DNA of 64,000 nt from Hemibagrus wyckioides (lineage: Eukaryota > Chordata > Actinopteri > Siluriformes > Bagridae): assembly GCF_019097595.1 (NCBI RefSeq), contig NC_080720.1:20795352-20859351 (forward strand). The letters run 5' to 3'. The position numbers and the translations under genes were made by a program. Positions 47,835-59,842 of this stretch are shown in pieces. The notes beneath the pieces are model-generated. The model was not told the DNA's origin and ran no database searches. It worked only from the letters and a program-made list of their open reading frames with translations. Each line of letters starts with the position of its first letter. Positions within the stretch are counted from its first letter, which is position 1.

Positions 47835-50454
47835 TTGGCAGAGCTACTTTTTTTAACCTCTTTGAAATGTTTTTTTTTTTTTGGCATCTTCTGTTTATGG
47901 ATGTGGTTAGGAACGAATTACTACTTTTGTCATCTTGTTGTTTTGCTTGCCTGCAGGCTACAATTGAAGGAGGTTATTTTGTGCAAAAGGGGCTTTTAAG
48001 AACATGCTCCTCTGCAATCTGACAGGATTTGTTGTTGGCACCTGGTTCGACCTTAGATAATAATAGCTGATATACGCCGCGAGAGAAATACGAGATATGA
48101 GCTTCGTGAAAGATTTTTTGTGTGAGAATGCATGTCAATTAGCCCTGACCACCCCAATCACACCGCGCTCTCTGTGTTGACCTCTCATCCACCCGGCCAA
48201 ACAGTGACCTGAGAGAGGTCACTCGACTTTATTTGAAACTGTGAGGACAGAAGGATTTTTTTTTTCATATACTGAAGCCAACAGGAGTAGATAGAGGGCT
48301 GTAGATTTTCTCAGACAGTCTTCTATCTCACACACACACACACACACACACTGACTTTCATGTTGGGGAGGTATTTGAAGAGCAAACGGCTTCACCACAG
48401 GGCTGGTCATGGGCAACTGGCTCTTTGATTTGCGTTTGAGCAGCTGAATTAAAGTGGCTATGTGACATGAATGTGCGGAACACACAGAAAAATCACAGCT
48501 CCAACCAAGTGCTCTGCCGATACTCAAACGCCACACAACTGCCTACAGTGTAAAAGTGGCAAAGAATCGACTCCTGAACATCAAACGTTTCTTTTTTTTT
48601 CCCTTCTTCTTTTCTTTCTTTCTTTCTCGAACCCAAGCTGGGATCAGTGTTAGCCTGGAAAGCGAGCTGTCACAACCACAATGAGTAGACAGGAGCCATC
48701 ATCTCTCTATTATGTGTGTGACAGCTCGCTTCTCGGGCTTAAATGTACATTGTGTGAAGGGGAAAAAAAGTAAAGTGGTCAGTTCACTATTTAATTTGTT
48801 ATAGATTAACTGAAAGAGAAGAAAAAAGGTTCCTCACTTTACATGCACCAGTAAAGCTACTTCTCTGGTGCTTTGTCTTTTGAATAATGTGTAATAATGT
48901 AGGTTATGTGGTGTGAATGTTCTCTTTATAGCGTTGGCCTGGTTTCAGACTCATTCCATTATCCAGTGTATTTGCGTATATCGTACCTCATCACAAACAC
49001 GCATGGAGAGCAAAACATGACTCAGATATTTGTTTTATTATTAATGTTATTATTACTATTATTATTATTATTATAATTATTATTTTGGTGCAGTTATTAC
49101 ACACAGTAGGGCACTTCAACTCTTCTGTGTCCCACAAAGTTCCCCTGTCGCTAATGGTACATGGTCTAATAATGCCATCATCAGTTACGCACGTTACTTT
49201 ACCTCAAGAACAAATGCAGACCCGAGTACTAGCATTCACATTCAGAGGAATCGCACTACAGTTCCAGTGCAACCAAATTCACACCACCTCCTACAGGTAG
49301 CCTCGGGTTCAGTACCGCTGTGCGCTTCCCGGTCCACATGACAGCTTTCACATTACCAATTTATCATGCAAACTGTGCTCAGTTTCAGACTAAACTGCCA
49401 GTGTGAAAGCCTTGTTAGTGCTCACAGAGCTACATTACAGTCACAAGATAAACATATGGGATTCCAGTCATCATTAAGGAACATAAAGTCTGTTTTTGTC
49501 AAATTTGATACACATGAGATTTATGACACTTGTTATGATCCGGGAACTTTGCTTCCTGAATGTGAACGTCATGAACGTCAGCGTCTCGTGAGCTCCCCGA
49601 GGGGCGAATGTCTGTCTCGGACACATTCATGGCGTGTCTCCATAAAGGCGGTTAATCTGCCGCTCGTTTCCTCTTATCTCCTCAACTAGCCGGTCTCCTG
49701 TTCACACCTCCGCCGCTGGCACTGCGTGTCCTTTGAGACTACTGCCACTGAGTTATCACTACTCTCTTTCCCTCGACTTTTTCACTTTTTCACTGTAGCT
49801 TTTTATTCCAGCATTTTTTTTGACTTTGGACTCACTTTGACCCTGCTGCGCAGATGTACAGCTTGTGCTGTTTCCAATGAATTATTCAACTAGTGGACGG
49901 GACGAAAACGGATGAGAAAATATACCACATAATGTACGTTTTGAGTTACAAAGGGTGTGCGTGCTTTGTACCGGCAGAAGAAGACATTCACTAGGATGAA
50001 TGGTGGCCGTGAATTGCTGCCGGGTTCCTGAATGGAGGTCATGGAGTCTGAACACAACTGCAAAGCATCTGATATGAAGCTTAGGCTTGCTCAGGAATCA
50101 CCGACCATGTCCATAGCAGAGGTCAGATCACAGAGGAAGCAGTTAGGTCCAACAAGCTTAATCCATAATCATAATTCAAACTACTGACAGGTGAGGACCT
50201 AGACCTACCAAGTACCCAGGACTAGAAAATGGAGGTCATTATGAAAAATTTGGAAAGATGAACTTGCACAATGGATATTGCTTTGATTTTCATCCTTAAT
50301 ACAGCCTCACAGGAGTAGATATTATAAAACCTCCAGACACAGTAGAGAATGTAAGCAGAGGACACAAATAAGGAAAGTAATAACTGAGTCCAGACAGACA
50401 GTCTTCATCTAAAGTCATCATTAAGTCCACTTTTGGCTGCTACATATAGTGTCT
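46714..50454. other. Intron sequence
   Basis: About 3.7 kb without a recognised exon. It contains (GATA)n-like sequence near 46990, (GA)n at about 47789-47832, (CA)n at about 48330-48352 and (ATT)n at about 49037-49085. The only notable signal is the palindrome at 48203-48223. Confidence 0.4.
48203..48223. promoter_or_regulatory. Perfect everted repeat of nuclear-receptor half-sites (ER5-like)
   Basis: AGTGACCT, GAGAG, AGGTCACT: two perfect 8-bp arms around a 5-bp spacer. The arms contain TGACCT and AGGTCA, the consensus half-site of many nuclear receptors. A third TGACCT lies at 48178-48183. Function is not shown by the sequence. Confidence 0.45.
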
Positions 50455-50625
50455 CAATCTCTCCTTTGATCCTGAGCTCAGGTTAAAGTCTGCATTCACA
50501 TCAAGTCACATTTTTCTTCCTGTCTACTTGTACGTCTTGTCGGGGGTCTCTCTGAGTTTTATACCACCTCCCATTAAACATGCATGTAGGTGGCTACACT
50601 GCTCTAAATTGGCTGAATAAATACA
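50455..50625 (+). mobile_element. SINE body fragment
   Basis: GATCCTGAGCTCAGGTTAAA, then CATGCATGTAGGTGGCTAC and CTCTAAATTGGCTGAATAA, follow the body of the SINE fragment at 11715-11870 (GTAGGTGGACTGGCC). Head and tail are absent. Confidence 0.5.
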
Positions 50626-53600
50626 GCATGTGACTGTTCCAGTGTCCTGGCTCTTTGAGGGTGGAAAATGCTTTACTCCATGACCTTTAACCTGCCTTGC
50701 TTAGAGAGTATTTATTAGCACTGCCTCACTCAGATTTATTTTTAGATTTGTTTTTGGGTTTGTCTTTTATTTGGCTACTGATTAGACAACACTAGGATTT
50801 CAGTCATATGTTTCACTTGAAGCTGAAGGCATGTTTGCTATTCTAGCTGTTCTAAAATATGTGGAATAAAGGGCTATCATTTTGGAAAACCAAGTTTCCT
50901 CTTTACATTGAGAGCTAGCATCATTGCACAGGCTCCCCGCTATCTCCATCCCATCATACACAAGCTCACAGGCCGAGCACATTTCCACGTCCTGCCTGCA
51001 GTTTTGACAGCTTGTCATTTTGAGACGGCATCACACAGCGTGAAGACCCGACCTTCTTATTGATTGGCAGTTGGCTTTTCTTTTTCTTTCTGATGGGCGC
51101 GTGATGGTGTGAGCGGTCCGCATGTGCGACAGGTGTTTCAGAGAACACTGCAGGTGCGGATGGGAAAGCTTTCCTTGCGTCTGTCATATTGCAGGTGTGT
51201 GTGTCTGGGTGTGTGTGTGTGTGTGTGTGAGTACCAAACGCTCCTGCAGGCCTAACAAATGGGGAAAAACAGCGACACAGCCACTGACGTGCTGATGGTT
51301 ATGCCCATGTAACCTCAGAAAAGCCTAAAGGAGAATTAGCGACTTTGACTTTGAGAAAATAACCTTCAAGATGGCGACGTGTGCGCTGCCTGCGTCTCGC
51401 TCCTTCTCCTTCCTTCCCTCACGTTCTCCTCCTCCTCCTCCACCTCCTCCTCCTCCCTCTCCAGAGATCTCTTTCTTCAGTAATCCAAGTAGCTCGAGAT
51501 AAAAGGCTGTGGCGTCGGCTCCACTGTCTTCACACCTCTAATACAAATTAATCCCCCATATTGATTACAAACGTACAAGCTTATGTGCGGCTTATCAAAG
51601 TAAGCCTGCACCTCAGGTAAACTGTTCCACCTTCTCTGGCTTGCTCTGCACAGCCCTCTTACTTTTCACAGCACTACGTTTCCCAGCATGCACCATTTCT
51701 TGTGTTATGCATTATGTTTTTTTGTTTTTTTTTCACTGAATATTGGATTAAATTGTGGTTTTATTATATGAGCGTTTAAGCTTCTCTCGATTCATTCTAA
51801 ACCCCTGACGCAGTGCTTGTTCATAACCTCCCAGTGAGCTTATGTTTTACAGAAGTTATGTAATATGATTAATGTTGTTTGATATTCTGTGCATTTGGGT
51901 GCATACACCAGGCTGTGTGTGGCTCTGTGTTTACATAACCCCTCGCTCCATACACTCCTGTTTGCTCGGGATCTTCTGACCTTGTGCTGAGCTGCCTGTC
52001 ACTCTGTGCACGTCTGTAGTGTGGACTCGCTGTTGCTCAAATTATTACAGCTATCAGATGTGTGTTAAAAGAAGCTCTCAGGCAGGGATATATCACTCGC
52101 CTACGTCACATTCAGCCCCAGTGCGGCACACGTCCCAGTCTCCCTAACCCGTTTCCCCCCTAATCAGCAGCCCTATTGAAATTCTTGTTTCTCTCTCCAC
52201 CGTTGACATGCTTTTATTGATGCCAAGTGTTTGTAGCTATGTTTGTAGTTCTGACACACCAACATATGGACACAGTCACAGATCGACTTTCCTCGGTCAG
52301 GTCAGCTCAAGATAAACATATGGAACGGCATCACACTGAATAGTAGAATGACACATTATTTTATAGATTCTCAAACTGGATTTAGTTTTTAATCCAAAAG
52401 CGCAGAGAGCAACGCTGTCCCAAATCCCACCGGCAGTGTTGTTCTTGTTCCACCCCAGGTTTCATTCTGCTCTTTTCATCCTCGCTAAACGTAATCTGTT
52501 TGGCTTTATTAATGTTCTACAGGTCCAGCTGTGCTCACATCTCTGACCTTGTGTGTAAATATCAGCAGTGACACAGCCAGTCTGCTAAGGGTCTCTGTCC
52601 CTCCAAAACATGGAGCCTTGATGCCTTTTTTTTTTTATCGCAACACAATATATCTAAAGCAGAAAAGATTAAATCTAGCACACTAATGGGTTTTTTCAGC
52701 TGGTTTTTGCTTCACTGGTCCTATATAGGACACAGGATCCTGAAATGCTTCCACATTGAACTTCTTTACAAAGCCAAAACAATTTACCCTCCATTTACCC
52801 ACTTTTTCTAAAAGTGTACTATTAAATGATTTATTTGATGTTTCATTTCCCTAACCATCATACTAGCTGAACCTCCAGGACTGATAAAGGCTAGCCAACA
52901 TTATGTCTTCAGCTAGCTAGATAGTTAGAACAGGTATTAACTCATGTGAAGGATTATTTCAAAGCGCTGTACATAATCTTGTATGTTTGTACTTATGAAT
53001 TAATTGAACAGCACGGATCAGGCACTTGAACTGAATTTGGAGCTGCGTCTGAACATGTTCCAGCATGCATCATCCAGGGCGTCCATCGAAGCAGCCACCG
53101 ATAGGTCTGTCCAGCGTGCGACCTCTGTCTGAACTGGAGCTTTTTGTTTGAGCCTGCGGGCATGAGGAAGAACAAGATTGTGCCGTTTAACATAACTGTC
53201 TTAAAACAGATCTCAGCCGTGGTCCAAGATCCTTTCACCCCTAGCGGGGCAGGTGATGTTCCGATTGTAACACAAACGTTCAAATTGCGTCAAACGGTGA
53301 GTCAAGAGATGCAGATCAACCGTTTTAATAAAGATCAGGGCAGAGGTATCCAAAACATCAGAGAAAGCTTGGGAATATCAGGACTGAAAACACAAACTGA
53401 GCTTTACTTCATAACTATCTGAATGTTCGTGATCTGTTTTTATATAAGTGCAGGTGTAATTGTATACAGGTTTGCATGGCTAAAATTCAGGTGATTGTGA
53501 TTATGCTCTGCATAATAATCTGCGCTTTATAATGAATGCAGTATTTTACGTAATGCTGATGTGATGATTATTTCATTTTTAGGAGGCATTTATATATGGA

Positions 53601-54663
53601 AGGAGTCTTGGGTGTCAGTATTTTGTAACAGTCACTGTGCTTTGTAAAATGTCCAGGACAGAGGAGTTTACGCTTTGTGGGTTTGCAGTAATATGACAAG
53701 CGGCATTTTTTTCTTTTCTTTTTTTCTTTTTTTGTTGTGAGAGAGAGAAAGAGACATCGTATTTCAGGGCTCTAGTAATACAGAGAAACTGCCTGTCCTG
53801 CTGGGATAAAAGGAGGAATGCTGCAAGATTGCAGCCAAATATGTGACTTCCTGCCACAACCTGAGGAACAAGTAACAAGCCTCATGGCTACATGTATATA
53901 AGAGTATTATAATTATTATAGTCCTTGTAAGAGCTAACAAGAGCTTACTTGTCTCACGGATCTTTCACAACTGTAAAACGATAAAAAAAAAGCATAATGT
54001 TCATTAAAATATTTAAAACATTGTAGTATTTGGCACTAAGCAGAATAAAACACTTTGGACCGCTGTTATATAAAATAAATACACTTTTAGGTCACATTAC
54101 CGTACATCAGCCTAGCACATAGTATCTTCTTATAACAGCATGGGCCATCGTCTGTTATTAGATACATTATAAAGCTGGGACTGTTAGTAATTGCTCTTTC
54201 ACTGGTATAGGGTTCAATATAACATGACAATTTGAAGAACTTTTTCCTTTATTTTGAGTTATGTTTTGGATAAAACAAACAGCCCTCAAAAGTTGTCTTC
54301 TTTCAGTTTAACACCTGCAGTTAGACAGCATTATTTACCGCCTGCCAGTTAACTAAATCAGCTGCTAGATCGCTAGCAGGTTTAAAGTCTCTGGCTATTC
54401 CAGGGTGAATGCGTTTAAGGTCTAGCGAACACAATGTGAGACCGTAAAGGGCTGAATGTTCTTTAAAGCTACGTCCTTGTCAGGATCAGCCTGGTTGTTT
54501 TATTTATCGAATAATTAAAAGGAAGGCTGTAATGATCAGTAAGCTATTTCAGTTTCAAAGCCATGTGTCTGTGACTATGAGCTTATTGTGTTCGTACACA
54601 ACAGAGTGGTTTAATTGGCTTTTAGATTTGACTTGTTTCGACCTTTTTTAGTTTTTTTTTCAG

Positions 54664-54694
<31 letters not shown>

Positions 54695-55292
54695 GGGCCA
54701 CTGAGGAAATGAGGAGATTAACTGGCAAATGAAAATAAGAAAATATGATAAAAAAAAAAAACCAACTGTAATTAATCTCAGGACTCCATATGAAAGCTTC
54801 CATATGACAAAACAAGAAGGCAGGAAGGAAGATAAATCTCTTTCAGAATTTCTTGCATTGGAGGATTGGAGGACTGGTGCTGGGTGACAAAGAATACACA
54901 GTATGTCGTCTTTAATGGATGTGCCATACTGTATAGTGTGTGAGCTCAACAACGTTGTTTGAAATCACTGTTGTTAAACTCAGACAACAAAAAATGCACA
55001 CGTGGAGCTGTTCATGCTCCAGTGTAAAAATCTTATAGGCTAGAAAGCTATTACCATCAAGGTGTTTGGCTCGTTTCAGTCAGAGACAGTATATAATAGA
55101 GTTCAGCTTTAAACACTTCATATTTCATGCAGGGTCCCGTTTCTACTCATACAGTCTCTGCTTCCACACAGGAAGCCAAATCAACTGATGTGAGACAAGT
55201 GTGTAATTTACATACTCCGAAATCTGAACATTTACAGCGTAGGCAAATCCCTTTACGAACTGGAAAAACAGTCTGTCGGTCCCAGATACAGA
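50626..55292. other. Intron sequence
   Basis: About 4.7 kb without a recognised exon. It includes (TG)n at about 51196-51230, CT-rich sequence at 51395-51465, T-rich runs and (GA)n at about 54663-54690. The two opposed open frames at 52993-53422 are unsupported. Confidence 0.4.
51367..51378 (+). promoter_or_regulatory. YY1-like site in a candidate regulatory stretch
   Basis: CAAGATGGCGAC matches the YY1 core AAGATGGCG. It is followed by a pyrimidine-rich tract and, at about 51540-51580, by CAAATTAATCCCCCATATTG then ATTACAAA, with overlapping homeodomain-type TAAT cores. Function is inferred only from motif content. Confidence 0.35.
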
Positions 55293-55294
55293 TA

Positions 55295-56711
55295 CAGTGA
55301 GGGAAAAAATTATTTGATCCCCTGCTGATTTTGTACGTTTGCCCACTGACAAAGAAATGATCAGTCTGTAAGTTTAATGGTAGGTTTATCTGAACAGTGA
55401 GAGACAGAATAACAACAAAAAAATCCAGAAAAACGCATTTCAGAAAAGTTCTACATTGATTTGCATTTTAATGAGTGAAATAAGTATTTGACCCCTTATC
55501 AATCAGAAAGATTTCTGGCTCCCAGGTGTCTTTTATACAGGTAAGGAGCTGAGATTACAGTAGGAGCACTCTCGGGGAGTGCTCTTAATCTCAGCTCATT
55601 AACTGTGTGAAAGACACCTGTCCACAGAAGGAAGCAATCAATCAGATTCCAAACTCTCCATCATGGCCAAGACCAAAGAGCTGTCCATGGATGTCAGGGA
55701 CAAGATTGTAGACCTACACAAGGCTGGAATGAGCTACAAGACCATCGCCAAGCAGCTTGATGAGAAGGTGACAACAGTTGGTGCGATTATTCCCAAATGG
55801 AAGAAACACAAAAGGACTGTCAATCTTCCTCGGTCTGGGGCTCCATGCAAGATCTCACCTCATGGAGTTTCAATGATCATGAGAACGGCGAGGAATCAGC
55901 CCAGAATTACACTGGAGGATTTTGTCAATGATCTCAAGGCAGCTGGGACCATAGTCACCAAGAAAACAATTGGTAACACACTACGCTGTGAAAGACTGAA
56001 ATCCAGTATCACCCGCAAGGTCCCCCTGCTAAAGAAAGCACATGTACAGGCTCATCTGAAGTTTGCCAGTGAACATCTGAATGATTCAGAGGAGAACTGG
56101 CTGAAAGTGTTGTGGTCAAATGAGACCAAAATCCAGCCCTTTGGCATCAACTCAACTCGCCGTGTTTGGAGGAGGAGGAATGCTGCCTATGACTCCAAGA
56201 AGACCATCCCCACCGTCAAACATGGAGGTGGAAACATTATGCTTTGGGGGTATTTTTCTGCTAAGGGGACAGGACAACCGCACCGCATCAAAGGGACGAT
56301 GGACGGGGCCATGTACCGTCAAATCTTGAGTGAGAACCTCCTTCCCTCAGCCAGGGCATTGAAAATGGGTCGTGGATGCAAAGAGGAGTGGGCCCAAATT
56401 CCTTGAGATGTGAGATGTGTGCAAACCTGGTGGCCAACTACAAGAAATGTCTGACGTCTGTGATTGCCAACAAGGGTTTGCCACCAAGTACTAAGTCATG
56501 TTTTGCAAAGGGGTCAAATACTTATTTCACTCAATGAAATGCAAATCAATGTAGAACTTTTCTGAAATGCGTTTTTCTGGATGTTTTTGTTGTTATTCTG
56601 TCTCTCACTGTTCAGATAAACCTACCATTAAAATTACAGACTGATCATTTCTTTGTCAGTGGGCAAACGTACAAAATCAGCAGGTGGATCAAATCATTTT
56701 TTCCCTCACTG
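55295..56711 (+). mobile_element. Tc1-like element (family E) with ~205-bp inverted repeats and TA duplication
   Basis: The termini begin CAGTGAGGGAAAAAATTATT and end, reversed, CAGTGAGGGAAAAAATGATT. The inverted repeats extend about 205 bp on each side, to GTATTTGACCCC near 55497 and its mirror near 56511. TA lies at 55293-55294 and 56712-56713. An inner hairpin at about 55524-55622 pairs GGAGCTGAGATTA and AGGAGCACTC with their reversed copies, just before the transposase start. The element is 1417 bp and structurally complete at its ends, but its transposase is defective. Confidence 0.93.
55663..56406 (+). pseudogene. Tc1-like transposase with lost catalytic triad
   Basis: The 247-residue frame starts [20 protein letters not shown], the usual start of this family. 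The first ~60 residues hold the helix-turn-helix pair ([10 protein letters not shown] and PRSGAPCKI near the GRPR-like linker). The catalytic domain has [20 protein letters not shown] at 134-153: the first catalytic Asp of WSDET is Asn153 (codon AAT at 56119-56121). [12 protein letters not shown] at 187-198 is normal. After MGRG (235-238) the sequence jumps straight to CKEEWAQIP and stops, so the segment with the second Asp and the Glu (DNDPKHT to NPIENLW in relatives) is deleted. Relatives are about 340 residues. The downstream C-terminus continues out of frame (VANYKK-like). Confidence 0.88.
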
Positions 56712-56948
56712 TATCTTACAAACTGAGATCAGGATTGAAAAAAGGAAAAGGTTTAACAATTGATACTACCATCCTGTATTATGTGAATGAGAGAGAGAGA
56801 AAGAGATGAAGGGAGAAAGAGAGGAGAGGCTGATGGATAAAGATAATATCACAATATCAAAATGAAAGAGAACAAAAGAAAAAAACAGAAAAAAAAGTAA
56901 AATCTGGGAGATATGAATCAATAGGGATTCATATGAATGAACTGAATG

Positions 56949-57155
56949 TGGTTAAGGCTCTGGGTCATTAACCCAGCAGATCGGGGGTTCAAGCCCCAGC
57001 TGCCACTGTTGGGCCCTTGTACGAGGCCCTAACTCTTCTTCTCCAGGGGTGCTGTGTCTTGGTTGGCCCTGTGCTCTGACCCCAACCTCCAAGGATGGGA
57101 TATGCGAAGAAAGAATTTCACTGTGCTGTAATGTATATGTGACAAATCAAGGCTA
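56949..57155 (+). mobile_element. tRNA-derived SINE family S3, copy 2
   Basis: TGTGGTTAAGGCTCTGGGTC (box A) and GGGGGTTCAAGCCCCAGC (box B) are followed by GGGCCCTTGTACGAGGCCCT, CCAACCTCCAAGGATGGGAT and AATTTCACTGTGCTGTAATG, then GTGACAAATCAAGGC. It matches 31141-31380 in opposite orientation. No TSD was identified. Confidence 0.82.
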
Positions 57156-57992
57156 TTTCTAATTTCTATACCAGACTGGGATCCCATCAGAACACAGCAA
57201 AAAAGTCACCAGTGTAACTTTCCTGCAAAAAGAAAGAGTGTATACAGTGTTTACATGGCGGTGATACAGTCACTGCTTTTACTCATTCATCAACACTTAA
57301 CAGCTTCATTTCTAGGCCAGTTAATGGCAGTTTAAATGATTCATTTGCTTGTATTTGTCAGAAAATATTGCAGGCAGATGCAAACAAGGATTAAAGTTGG
57401 AGCGTGAACGGGCAGAAAAAAGTCAGTTGGAATAGGATTTAAAACAAATGACAGTCTTAAAGGCGAGAGACACAGAAACAAGAACATTTCACAATGCAAA
57501 CTAATTAGCAGTAATGACCTAGAATTGTCATACTTCCCCAAACCATGAGGATTTACATGATTTATCTATTATACAATTATTTAGCTATGCGTCTTAAAGC
57601 ACAGTATTCAGTAAGTAAGGGATCTGGAAGGGAAAACTAGTGATTGTCCAGTTGCTGCAGTTCTGTGCCATGCCTGAGTGAGGAATGGGCAAAGAAACGT
57701 GTCTTCGGTTTATTTCTTAGATTTTTTTAACACCCACTTTGCCTTGCTAGAAAGCAGAAACCAGTCGCTGATGGGAAAAACGCGCCCATTGTGGACGGAG
57801 TCCGCACTCTTAACGTTCAAGATGATGAAAATAAGATGGAGAAAAGAGCGGACAGCCTTTTTATCCACCATTATGAACTGTGTCAGCTGGCCTTGACCTG
57901 CCCTGATTGATGCTCACGATGTCGGCGACCCTTCATCATGAGCGGTTCTCAAGTGGCTTTTACCTGATTAGGCTGCAGATGAGAGTTTTAGT
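57156..57992. other. Intron sequence, nothing recognised
   Basis: Non-repetitive sequence from about 57640 to 57960 with higher GC. No splice-bounded frame is convincing. Confidence 0.4.
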
Positions 57993-57996
57993 GGTT

Positions 57997-58043
<47 letters not shown>

Positions 58044-58311
58044 TCTCACTCACTCTCACTCGCTCTGTTTCTTTCTCTTAGCTGTTCCTCAGGCTTCTTC
58101 AAAGAGTACCTTTTTTTTGGAAACTACTCCTTATTCACCCTCCAGGCTCTCATGTGGAAGGTGTCGAAGTATTATTTTTTTCTTTAGAGTGCTGTCCATT
58201 TACAAAGGTGAAATGCAGAGTCACACAGAATATGAGGCAAGCAGTGCATCCTGGGAAACGTGTGTGGGAGGGTCAAGTCTTCCTGAACGGAACCCATATC
58301 AGTGGGTCTCT

Positions 58312-58387
<76 letters not shown>

Positions 58388-58946
58388 TATCTGTCCACTT
58401 GAGGCCTCTGTTTTAATTTGTCCCCAATCTACTGTAATTGCTTTGAGAGCTGGCTGGCTCTGCATGTTCCGTTTCAAGCGTCTTCCTCCTGTGTGTCACA
58501 TCACTGCTGACAGGAACAATCACACACACACACAATCACAAATGCGTGCGATACGCATTGTCAAACACAGTTGTTGTCAGTTGGTGAAAGCTCAGACATT
58601 ATAGCACTGTCATCCTCTGTAGCTTCACTTCTCTTACCCCTGCCTGTGAAGAAAGGAATAATAGTTCTATAGTATAATTGCCTGCTCAGTAGCAGTGGGC
58701 GACCTTTGGTTTCCGCCGAAGCCACTTCTTGATTGGAGCAGAATATCTGAAAGCTACAAGGAAACATGAGGAAAGAAAAGGGCACTGAGACAGCAGGCTG
58801 AAATAAACAGTCTCTCCTTTAGTGAAGGAGGTGATGGATAAAGATAATACTGCAATATCAATCTCAAGGTAAGCAACCAGCTGTCCTTGTGCTCTCTCTT
58901 TCTGTCTCTCTCTCTCTTTCTCTCTCTCTCTTTCTCTCTCTCTCTC

Positions 58947-58983
<37 letters not shown>

Positions 58984-58984
58984 A

Positions 58985-59050
<66 letters not shown>

Positions 59051-59501
59051 ACACACACACAAAACACACACAGACACTCTCTCCCCTCAATTCAAATGAC
59101 ATGAATTGGCAAAGTAATTACGCATTTTAAGATGAACAGAATCAAGCAGTCAAAATTATTAAAACGTCATGAAGCATAAACAAAGAAAGAACTCTAGGAG
59201 AGATTCCAGTCTTTCCAGAATGCACAGAAATACAAAAAGAATGATTCCTTACTTGTTTTTCGTGTAACCGGCTTCTAAAAATTAGAGTAATGCAATTTGT
59301 TTATTGTGTATTTGTCTCTCTTAAATGATCTGTTTTTTGTTTGTTTGCTTGTTTCTTTTTTAAGAGGCCGGAGTATAGGTGGTGCATGTTCTTCTGATTT
59401 GTGTTTCTGTTGTCCAGCATCTCGTCCTCTCAGGGTGTCATGCAGTGTTGACCACACTGCGTGCTCAGCTTCTTATTTAGAGAGGGGACAAACTGGCAGA
59501 C

Positions 59502-59533
<32 letters not shown>

Positions 59534-59648
59534 GGGCAGAGAGAGAGAGAGACACTATGACTCCAGCACACTTATGGCTTTTATACAAAACCTATTTTCA
59601 CCAATGTCAGCAGTTACTGCACCTTGTGTGTGTGTGTGTGTGTGTGAG

Positions 59649-59683
<35 letters not shown>

Positions 59684-59842
59684 AGGTACACTTGGATATG
59701 TGTGTATGACAGTAGAGGTTCTTGCTCGTAAAAGTAAACACACATGCTGTGTAAAGGCATAATTAAGGACGAGAAAGACATGCACATGCTGTTTACAGTA
59801 TGGAGAAGGAGAGAGAGTGAGAGAGAGAGAAAGAGAGAGAGA
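57993..59842. repeat. Cluster of CT/CA and TG/AG compound microsatellites
   Basis: Arrays lie at about 58000-58038 (CT), 58313-58383 (CT then CA), 58888-59075 (CT, CA, CT, CA), 59501-59552 (TG then AG), 59622-59682 (TG then AG) and 59805-59842 (GA). All the long open frames in this stretch, on both strands, are built on these arrays. Confidence 0.93.

Noticed and set aside
50041..50110. Possible next CACNA2D exon (a stretch reading RLAQES)
   Set aside because: No acceptor at the right place, and the surrounding residues do not fit the RLAxxAE segment expected after the exon at 32696.
52993..53422. Two overlapping open frames on opposite strands of about 92-96 residues
   Set aside because: Neither has a recognised motif or bordering splice signals; opposed frames of this length occur by chance or from an old repeat.
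57907..58416. 169-residue open frame, the longest after the transposase frame
   Set aside because: Most of it is Ser/Leu and Thr/His repeats from CT and CA microsatellites.
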